Positions 56,703 through 64,000 of a stretch of 64,000 nt of DNA are shown here, in pieces. Source of the DNA: Isoetes taiwanensis (taxonomy: Eukaryota; Streptophyta; Lycopodiopsida; Isoetales; Isoetaceae). Each line of letters opens with the position of its first letter. The first letter of the stretch is position 1. The DNA lies in NCBI GenBank assembly GCA_021234155.1, contig JAJEKV010000041.1, forward strand, positions 7,138,917 to 7,202,916, read 5' to 3'. The notes under the pieces are model-generated. The model was not told the origin of the DNA. It worked only from the letters and a program-made list of their open reading frames with translations, and made no database searches. A program made the position numbers and the translations under genes.

Positions 56703-57135
56703 GGCGTAGGATAGTCTTACCCTGGATTGGGGGATCCCAGAGGTGTGATCCTGGAGGATGGGATCCCGGAGGACGTGTGATCCCGGAGGACGGGATCCCA
56801 CTGTTAACTGCGCAGTTAAAAGGTGACTGCACAGTTTAGGGCCATTTTTTGGCCAGATTTTTGCTTGCTGATAGTAGCGGCGCTGCCCTCTCTTCCTCCT
56901 TGGCATCAAACTATGCTCTTCTCAAGCCCATTCCGACCAACCTCGCACAAACCCCAGCCGATTCCGTGGAGGATCGGCCAAGAAAAAAGCATAAGAAAAC
57001 TTGGCTGATTTTCGCTATAAGGGGCTTTTTTTTCGCAGATTGCGCAGTAAGGGGATCCCGCCCTCCGGGATCACACGCCCTCTGGGGATCCCGTCCTCCA
57101 GGATCCCCCAATCCAGGGTAAGACTATCCTACGCC
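56703..57135. mobile_element. Inverted-repeat element of about 430 bp, GC-rich
   Basis: Left end GGCGTAGGATAGTCTTACCC (56703) and the same sequence inverted at the right end (57135). The similarity extends over about 100 bp on each side, including short GGATCCCGGAGGACGG-type units and a CGCAGTTA piece. The inner part is not coding. No clear target duplication is visible. It may be a MITE-like or foldback element upstream of the F-box gene. Confidence 0.6.
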
Positions 57136-57616
57136 TCCGCCGAAAAAACTCCGCTCTCATTTTCCATGTTGTGATGGCATGGCCACGAGTTCCACTTTCC
57201 GATGGCCAAATGACCCGCTTTGGGCTGCCGCATTGGTTGCGGCCCCGGCTGGCCAGACCAGAAAGCGGTCCCGGTGGCTATGCCAGCATACACCATACAT
57301 ATGAAAATATTACCAGTGTGTAGGAGTAATAAATGCCTATTCCCACGAATAGTATGTGGCCGTTCTTTCAGCCCGTTCCCACTCTGGGATTTGTTGACAA
57401 ATCTCTATCTCGGCCCATTCGCCAAATTTCCGGCCCGTTTCGACACGGATAATGCCGAATGGAAGCTGATTCTAGTGTCTGGGAGGCCCGACTATGGTGC
57501 TTTTTTCCTTGGTTAGCTCCTTTCGGTTGACAAGGTATGCCTTTGTATTGGGCCATGATGGGGCAATTCAATATCATCGCAAGAGATGAGAGTTTGTCTG
57601 CTCTACCTAAATTGTA
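57136..57616 (+). promoter_or_regulatory. Probable promoter and 5' UTR region of the F-box gene
   Basis: Between the inverted-repeat element and the ATG at 57617. The GC content is higher than in the retroelement regions. I cannot place a TATA box or transcription start. The ATG is preceded by TAAATTGTA and has G at +4. Confidence 0.4.
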
Positions 57617-59302
57617 ATGGATCCAAGCGAGTTCACCTCATCCGCTTCTTCTTCACAACAGGAGCACGTATTTAGAAGGAGCAGAAATTCTTATGGTGCC
57701 CACACAAGGCAGAGTAGAAAGCACAGTCGGTGGACAGAGGTGCCAGATCGTTTTTCTGTAATGATAGACAATAACCCCACAGGGATCTCTTGGCAGAGGG
57801 ATAGACATCCGAGAATAGAGACCGTAAAGAGGCATTTAACACATGAGACTGTCACCTTGTTCAATCACATAGGATTGGATGCATTAGCAGCCAGAAGGGT
57901 TGCACCCTCTGAAAAACTTCAGAAATGTGAAACTTCTGACCTTGAGAGGAGGTTTTGGAAGGATGGAGATGAGTATAGGGTAAGACATAGTATGTGTAGG
58001 TCACTTACTCCACCATTTCGGTCTGGTGCCAGAGCACTTCTGCTTGAGAGCAACTCTTTACATTACTCACAGCTTCCCTTTGATGTGCTGAGGAAAATTG
58101 CGGGTGGCCTTTCATGGCCAAATCTATGGTCTGCAACTATGGTCTGCAGATCATGGTGCCAAGCCCTTGCACCTCTAAGAGAAGCAATGTTGTTTGTTCA
58201 TTGGGGCAAGAAATTGAAACATGGCCGTGGTGTTGCAAAGAATTTAGACAAAGCCTTGGACTCTTTTCTTAAGGGTGCAGCGCGAGGATGTGCAGCTGCC
58301 ATGGTTGATGCAGGTCTTCTTTTTTGGGAAAGGGTCTGTTCATTACTGTTGCTGATAGTTTTTTTAATCTAGTCAATCTTTCAAAAATTGTTATATGTTT
58401 TCCTTGCTTGCAGCATTAACGTACCCTTATCCACAGGGAAAAAAATTGGAGGGAATAGAATGGTATAAGCAAGCTGCAGAGCTTGGAGATCCTGCAGGCC
58501 AGTGTAACCTTGGTCTTGCTTTGTTGCAAGGTATTTTGCCAACCAAATAGCTTTAAGATCATTGCGATGAGAATGCAACTTGTATTTTTAATTTGTCCTT
58601 GCTTTGTTAGAGCCTAGTGATCCAGTGGAAGCTGTAAAATGGTTTCAAAAGGCAGCACAAGCAGGCCATGTACGTGCTCAGTATAGTCTGGCTTTATGCT
58701 TGCAACAAGGTCGGGGAATCGAATGCAATCCCGTGAAGGCAGTAAGTATTTAATTTTGTATTTGTTTACTGTCTAACATCAAATTTATCGCTTTTCAGTT
58801 TCAAGCTCCACAAATTATGTCTTAAATCATTATAAATATAAGTTTGTTAATTTGGTGGCTGATGGTTATAGGCTAAGTGGTACCTGAGAGCAGCTTAAGG
58901 GGGTAGCACAAGGGCTATGTATAACACAGCTTTGTGTTACCTGTCGGGGGAAGGGTTTGTGCGCAATTATCGTGAAGCCCGCCATTGGATGCGCCGTGCT
59001 GCTGTTGCAGGACATCGTAAAGCACAATTTGAGCATGGATTGACGCTGTTTGCAGTAAGGGAAAACTATCTCATTCTTATATATGACATAGGATCATTCC
59101 TTGGAGATCAAGATGACCCTTATGTTTTGTGTATCAGGAAGGAGATGGTGCTCTGGCTTTGGTTTTCCTGGAGTTGGCCACTCGGGCTGGGGAGATTGGT
59201 GCTACACACATACGTGATGTACTACTCCAGCAGCTCTCATCGAAGTCACGAGCAAATGCAATTGCATGTGCTGATAACTGGAGGAAACAAATGTCCCATT
59301 GA
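57617..59302 (+). CDS. F-box protein with Sel1-like repeats (At1g70590-like), one internal TAA
   Basis: Five exons with GT/AG borders: 57617-58333, 58437-58530, 58611-58741, 58872-59054 and 59138-59302, together 430 codons including the stop TGA. The N-terminal 150 residues are polar. The F-box follows (LPFDVLRKIAGGLSWPNLW, then VCRSWCQAL), then Sel1-like repeats (AVKWFQKAAQAGHVRAQYSL, ARHWMRRAAVAGHRKAQFEH). F-box proteins link substrates to SCF ubiquitin ligases through SKP1; Sel1 repeats bind partners. Codon 323, at the start of exon 4, is TAA (58896-58898) where relatives usually have Glu (YLRAA-E-GG). The rest of the frame is intact, so this is a recent nonsense change, a truncated allele or a sequence error. 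Confidence 0.88.
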
Positions 59303-59590
59303 AGCTGGTTTTCAGAACTTGGTACATTTAATATGCTTGGCTAATCTGCTAGATATTTTCCGACGAGTAGGCTGATCTTCATTAAATCGCAAACAAGGAT
59401 ATTTAACTTGCTTTCTAAGAGGCACCTGATATGGGTCTGCTGCCACTTTGACAAGTACTCATGCCGAGGTAGTTTTATGATTACATATCATGGTTCAAAC
59501 TACTAGACACAAAGTTGTGTGCTGCAACAGACGTTATGACTAGCCTAGTGACCATTCAAGAAGATTGGTCAGAATGAATGAAAAATTGAC

Positions 59591-60022
59591 ATGATTAAGA
59601 ATGGAAAAATTAGAATGCGACACACTGATTTAAATGTGCATCCCGCCAGAATTGTCCATAAGCATCAAAAGGAACATTGTAGCATTACTGCCGATGTGTC
59701 CTTTGATGACGCGACACTGCTGAGTCATCTGTCTCCTGAGGTGGCCTTTATAAGGCGCAATGAAAAGGAACAGGTAGAAGATTGGATGCTTGCATTCTTA
59801 CAACACAATTACAAGGCGTGTAATCATAATCAAATGATTTTGGAGGATAGATGCTGCAATACTTTTTATCAAAATTCTGCTCGATCTGCACAATCCAGTG
59901 AAGGTTTCCTTGTTAATAACCACGATGATTTTGCTATAAATTCTGTGTGTGAATGTTTTAATCCTGTTGAAAAATTACAGTTGCTTTTGGTTTCTCCATT
60001 GGCATTTACTTTTCAATTCTAA
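59591..60022 (+). CDS. Hypothetical 143-residue ORF downstream of the F-box gene
   Basis: The frame reads MIKNGKIRMRHTDLNVHPAR to PLAFTFQF. The codon use looks ordinary and no family is recognised. It begins 289 bp after the F-box stop on the same strand, so it could be part of a long 3' UTR, a separate small gene or chance. No splice evidence supports it. Confidence 0.25.
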   Translation: MIKNGKIRMRHTDLNVHPARIVHKHQKEHCSITADVSFDDATLLSHLSPEVAFIRRNEKEQVEDWMLAFLQHNYKACNHNQMILEDRCCNTFYQNSARSAQSSEGFLVNNHDDFAINSVCECFNPVEKLQLLLVSPLAFTFQF

Positions 60023-61237
60023 TGATAGAAAATGTGATGACTGAGAGCCGCCCCAAGTGCCTTTCGGCCCTGGCATGCATGCTAATGTTTGGCCTTGGCA
60101 TACATGCTAATGTTTGCTTGTCTGGCTGCAGGTATTGATACCCTCCTTCCCTTGTCACTTTTTCTTTTTCATATAAAGTTGGTTTCTAGCTTTAGCATGC
60201 AATATAAAGATGATATGTATGGCTGCGGTCAAATATTCAACTTGACCATGAAGCTGGATAAAGCTAAAACTGCCTTGTGAATACGGATTTGAGCTTATCT
60301 TAATACTAGAAAAAGTGCCCAGCGTTGCTGGGCTTTTGTGGGGCATAAATTCAAACATTGAAATATGATAATGGCACTCAAGTTTGCAACTAAATTCGTG
60401 CAACAAAAAGGAAAGAAGCTCTCAACAAAATAAACCTAAATCACTCAATGGTTAGCATCTCTTTTTTTCCCATGTTATCTTTTACCTAGCCATTGTATGA
60501 TTTGTTTATAATGAGTTTCATATCAATATGCTCTAGTGTATTCCCAGCCGCAGGATGCAAGAATATTCCCTCGGATATTCCCTCTAGGAGCAGTGCAGCC
60601 GTACACGTCATTCAGAGATGGGGTCAAACACTTAGTTGGCCCTATTCTTTAGGGCCCTTGACAACCATTGCACAAGCAATTAATGTTGCATTGACCCTAG
60701 ATTAGATAGATAGAAGAGGGCCTGAAATAGGCAGCAATCTGAAAATAGAAGAAAGGCTAAGATAAACTTTCTATGTTTGCTACCACAAACCTGAGGCACA
60801 CGTTTGCACCACCAAAAAGGGTTGCACCAACTGAACTCCCTACCTTCTGCTGCGTCCACCAGGCTGCTGCAACTACAAGTGAAATGAGGAAACAGACTGG
60901 GGGATTCGAACCCCCTGCGCAATGCGCAGCTCCAAGCAATCTGCCTGCCCTTAAAGGGCAGGGGCTATTCCCATGCACATGCACATCCAATCACACCATG
61001 CTTTTCCCTTTATTTTTTCAGTTTTTCAGTTCTTTTTTCCACAGTCAATCATATGAAGCCACAAAAACACACCAATCTGGTTTTCCCAATCAGAAACACA
61101 CTTATTTTTCCCAACTGCAATCCATTTCCACATCCCTTTTGCATTTTTTATTTCCTTTTCTGATGCATAACACCCATAGCACACAAAGCACACACAGAAA
61201 GAAAGCAAAGCAGAGAGTCATACAAGCATACCAGTAT
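60023..61237. other. Intergenic, with a tRNA T-arm-like palindrome
   Basis: A duplicated 25-bp phrase with GGCATRCATGCTAATGTTTG lies at 60071-60117. GGGGGATTCGAACCCCC at about 60898-60914 resembles a tRNA T arm, but no A box is found at the right distance, so no tRNA or SINE is called. No coding gene recognised. Confidence 0.4.
60300..60345. repeat. Short hairpin GCCCAGCGTTGCTGGGC
   Basis: A 7-bp perfect stem with a GTT loop, preceded by TACTAGAAAAAGT. Similar hairpin-ended motifs occur at the ends of dispersed plant repeats, but no second end is visible here. Confidence 0.4.
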
Positions 61238-61705
61238 CTAGTTGTTGTTCATAACAGCATTGTGGCGCCTGGCCAAAGTGTCAATTTGCCGCAATTCCCT
61301 GATAAGAAGAGCCCGGGCCAGATTCATATGCGCCCGCATATGCTGGCGCTCATCTCTAGTGACCTCCACCTCTTCCCACTCCATGTGGGAAACGACCTCC
61401 TCCAATGCTGCAAACAGGCGGCCAAGCTGCATCCTAAACAATCTGACAGAGGCTGCCACAGACTCGGCAAGAGTATTAATGTTAACAATTCTTGAGACCA
61501 CTTCCAGAGCAACCTGGACACGCTCCCTGTTCGGAGAGAATGCAACCGGAGAGGGCATTGCATTATGAATTACATCATGGATACTTGGCCCGGGAGCAGC
61601 AGGGGAAGATGAGGCCTCTTCATCACTGTCAATGTTAATCACGCCATCCCCGACAGTTGGCCTCATCCCGGCAACTCCAACGAACTGGGTAGCAAAGAGC
61701 CCCAT
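61238..61705 (-). CDS. Companion ORF of the Rep-like gene, hypothetical
   Basis: ATG at 61705 (MGLFATQFVGVAGMRPT), 155 residues to 61238. An acidic Ser-rich stretch, VINIDSDEEASSS, looks like a SUMO-interacting motif. A predicted helical C-terminal half (SVRLFRMQLGRLFAALEEVV, RALLIRELRQIDTLARRHN) may form a coiled coil. It lies 216 bp downstream of the Rep-like frame on the same strand. TTTGTTTGCAG near 61775 could be a splice acceptor joining it to upstream exons. I do not recognise the family. Confidence 0.4.
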   Translation of the reverse strand: MGLFATQFVGVAGMRPTVGDGVINIDSDEEASSSPAAPGPSIHDVIHNAMPSPVAFSPNRERVQVALEVVSRIVNINTLAESVAASVRLFRMQLGRLFAALEEVVSHMEWEEVEVTRDERQHMRAHMNLARALLIRELRQIDTLARRHNAVMNNN

Positions 61706-61920
61706 TCCCAATCTCCATCCCTACTGGTCCCATTACCACGTTCCATCTCTAGTCCAGGCATAAAGAAATAACTGCAAACAAAGATGCAACATCAAAACAA
61801 AGAGAAACATATGTACAAAACCTGCAGGCAGCCCCCTACAAGCACAGGTCAACCAATTGCCATTGTGTAATCTGTGGTGTCAAGAGGTATGAAATCAGTC
61901 CCAGGCATGTCCATGACAGC

Positions 61921-62835
61921 CTAAGGCCTGAATTCATCATCCTCCCCTTCCACGAAGTTCTCATCCATATCTTCAGGCGTGGCAGCCTCATCCCAATATC
62001 GTTTTCTACCCTTCCCAATCCGCTGAATGGGTTCCATCCCAGCCGGGATGCCATACAGCACACACCTCACATCACTTGGCAATGCGACTTTGGGGTTTAG
62101 TGTCAGGTGCCAGGCGGCCTTCACTCTATGCTCAGATATAAAAGCTGTATTAGAAGGAAGGATCCAGCTAGTAGACAACACGAATTTACCGGTTCTAAGC
62201 ATCCTAGTGAGTGTGTACACAAGGCTAGAACCCCCATGATAGTTCACAAAATGAAGGGCTCCTCCCAAGAGGTTCCTGTTATCCAAAACTACCACATGCT
62301 TGATGTCCCATGCACCATAGAGCAAGTACAGGTCCTTGCCCATCTCCAACTGGCGCTCAGACACATTCTTTGTGTGCAGCTTGAAGTGTGGCTTCCCCAT
62401 ATCCTTCATGCAATATCCTATTAGCCCCTCGAAACAATGGAGCCTGCTATTCTTTAACGCCTTACAAACAAGAACAACCCCCACAGGCTTCTTACCTCCC
62501 CACCCAAACCTCCGCTTCATGGCCAAATTCACAACTCTAGGGGACTTCAGAGCGAGCCTAAAGACACCTGCTTGGTAATGCGGTGATCTAAGTCACGCCC
62601 CTCTCTCCACAGAATAAACACTAAAACAGTCCTTCTCATAGAAATTAAGGAGCATGTCATAGAACTCTGGGGGTGCATCCATGCCTGCCACACCCAGTGT
62701 CACACTCACGTCTATGAGGCCTATGCCTTCATCCTCAACAGCATTTGTGCATGCCTCCACACCAGACCTCCCAGAAGAAGAGTCTGGCTGCCCATTCCTG
62801 GCTGCCCGCCCTGCTCTCCTAGCATCCCTCCTCAT
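61921..62835 (-). pseudogene. Rep-like protein (HUH-type endonuclease fold), one in-frame TGA
   Basis: The minus-strand frame from ATG 62835 (MRRDARRAGRAARNG, a basic start) runs 305 codons to 61921, broken only by TGA at codon 81 (62595-62593). Around residues 70-94 I read FSVYSVERG and, after the TGA, PHYQAGVFRLAL. At 137-146 is EGLIGYCMKDMG. HYQ followed 55 residues later by YCMK matches motifs II (H-U-Q) and III (YxxK) of small rolling-circle Rep proteins. The tail is acidic (EDMDENFVEGEDDE). No Walker A helicase motif is seen. Such proteins nick and join single-stranded DNA in small circular viruses and in Rep-bearing transposons. Calling it Rep rests on motifs only. Confidence 0.5.
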
Positions 62836-63300
62836 GGAAACAAAGCAAAGACAACAGGAAAAAACACAAGGAAATTTGAAGCTCACCTGGTTAGGTACGC
62901 AGCCGGCTCCAAGCTCAGGATTTATAGACTGTAAGAGGGCCGGATTCCCCATCTTATCCGTTTCCAGCTTGCCAGGAACAGAAAGAGGCGCCTTCCAAAG
63001 ATAGTGCCTGCATCAAACCATGCATCCGACCTGCTTGCCCACATCCCGCAGACTCCTGAAATACAGCGAACCAATTTTCCCTATTTCCATACTAACTTTC
63101 ATACAATACCTAACTTTAACCATTCAAACCATATGTAATAAATATACGGTTTCACAAACTGGGACAGCTTATCAATGTATTTCAGAAAGGAACTTTGCGT
63201 GCATACATTGTCAATGATGGTTATCATTATGTTCCTCTTTAGATAACCATTAAACTACCTCGTAACTCAAGTGCATACATGGCATTGAAAAATAAGAGAG
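62836..63300. other. Flank of the Rep-like gene
   Basis: On the minus strand CAG/GTGAGC at about 62888-62883 is a good 5' splice donor, followed by a pyrimidine-rich tract before the ATG, so a 5' UTR intron or an earlier exon is possible. Beyond 63010 the sequence is AT-rich with nothing recognised. Confidence 0.35.
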
Positions 63301-63339
63301 AGCCTAATTGCAGTGTTATCTACTTGCCTAACATCGATT

Positions 63340-63515
63340 CAATTTAATTGTTATTTTGCTACATATTCTAAACGAGGTGCAGCTTGGACTATCACAGTCG
63401 TCGAATTCGTCGATCCTACGACCCAGATCGTATGTTGGGGCCTCTGGGCACCTCTCATTTCGCTTATAGTCATTTATAATTGGAGGCGCCTATGATTTTG
63501 AAATGTGAAATATGA
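63340..63515 (-). repeat. Dispersed repeat, left copy
   Basis: About 165 bp, from TTGTTATTTTGCTAC to GAGGCGCCTATGATTTTG, near-identical to 63669-63835. The copies are about 330 bp apart in the same orientation. Confidence 0.85.
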
Positions 63516-63649
63516 TTTCATTATTTTTTATCTTGAATCTATGTTTTTTTTTTTGTTTATAACAATCTATTCAATTGTTTTAAGGATATATATTCAATTG
63601 TTTTAAGGATATATAATCTATGGTTTCGGGAATTGTTATTTTTACATCC

Positions 63650-63975
63650 ATATCAAATCCCCCTGGAACCCCTTGTTATTTTGCTACATATTCTAAACGA
63701 GGTGCACCTTGGACTACCACAGTCGTTGAATTCGTCGATCCTACGACCCAGATCGTATGTTGGGGCCTCTGGGCACCTCTCCTTTCGCTTATAGTCATTT
63801 ATAATTGGAGGCGCCTATGATTTTGAAATATGAAATACGATTTCGCCTAAGGTTTTGAGGGAATATCGAACCTCTATACGGCTTTGCCTAAGATTTTAGA
63901 ATATGAAATACGGGGGTTCGAACCTCTACCAAAATAACTCAATGTCCTAATAAGACTACTTTAGCTAGTGTATCC
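63650..63975 (-). mobile_element. SINE-like repeat, right copy with tRNA-like head
   Basis: Contains the second 165-bp copy, then CGATTTCGCC and CGGCTTTGCC phrases. It ends with a tRNA-like region on the minus strand: TAGCTAAAGTAGTC near 63960 (A-box-like) and GGTTCGAACCCCC near 63925 (B box), about 45 bases apart. This suggests a minus-strand SINE; the left copy lacks the head. Confidence 0.5.
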
Positions 63976-64000
63976 AGCGAGCTAATGTGATTATTTTTTA

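Noticed and set aside
60898-60914. Possible tRNA gene (GGGGGATTCGAACCCCC palindrome)
   Set aside because: Only a T-arm-like palindrome is present. No A box, acceptor stem or anticodon arm is found at tRNA spacing on either strand.
61921-62532. SF3 helicase domain linked to the Rep-like region
   Set aside because: No Walker A (GxxxxGKS/T) or Walker B motif is present in the frame or in the neighbouring frames.
63340-63835. Small membrane protein encoded twice (about 60 residues)
   Set aside because: The frame is carried by a duplicated non-coding-like repeat with a tRNA-derived head. There is no start context and no family match.

Overview
This is a nuclear plant DNA window dominated by transposable elements. 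Several features place it in a land plant with a large, repeat-rich genome: split genes with GT/AG introns, Ty1/copia and gag-only LTR retroelements, L1-type LINEs primed by A-tails, and plant-type genes (an F-box/Sel1 protein and an MMS19 C-terminus). The Rep-like gene near the right end resembles a family I associate with seed-free plants, so a fern, lycophyte or bryophyte is a reasonable but unproven guess. There are no operons, CRISPR arrays or ribosome-binding sites, and I found no convincing tRNA or rRNA gene.

Layout. 1-4656: a minus-strand Ty1/copia element with its 5' LTR and primer-binding site (PBS); its 3' end lies outside the window. 4657-7600: a short copia integrase relic, then four intact, correctly spliced C-terminal exons of MMS19 (6106-6717) and a tRNA-derived SINE. 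7600-14445: a composite element. It has an LTR (family E) packed with heat-shock-element repeats, a PBS at 10491, an inserted segment carrying a decayed MMS19 fragment (9639-10062), and pieces of a gag-only retroelement (family G). 14446-18374: further family G LTR, gag and leader. 18375-24345: an unrecognised coding relic (X) split by a second LINE (20139-24078).

24345-37788: a second copy of the composite, without the MMS19 piece but interrupted by a 7.8-kb L1-type LINE (26411-34176) with a 12-bp target-site duplication. 36759-47001: two large palindromes, each built around a nearly identical plus-strand gag segment of 1367 bp. 47001-53900: more minus-strand family G copies, a possible solo LTR, and simple repeats. 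53880-57600: relics, regulatory-looking palindromes and a 430-bp inverted-repeat element. 57617-59302: a five-exon F-box/Sel1 gene whose reading frame is complete except for one TAA codon. 61238-62835 (minus): a Rep-like (HUH-type) gene and a companion ORF. 63300-64000: duplicated SINE-like repeats.

How the parts relate. Most open frames belong to retroelements and carry frameshifts or stops. Family G has gag with three zinc knuckles but no polymerase, so it would depend on another element's enzymes. Its LTR copies share a promoter of G-boxes, a TGACGTG or close variant, and TATA, while family E carries phased heat-shock elements; both suggest stress-driven transcription. The host genes MMS19 and the F-box gene are the only likely cellular genes, and both show damage in or near them.
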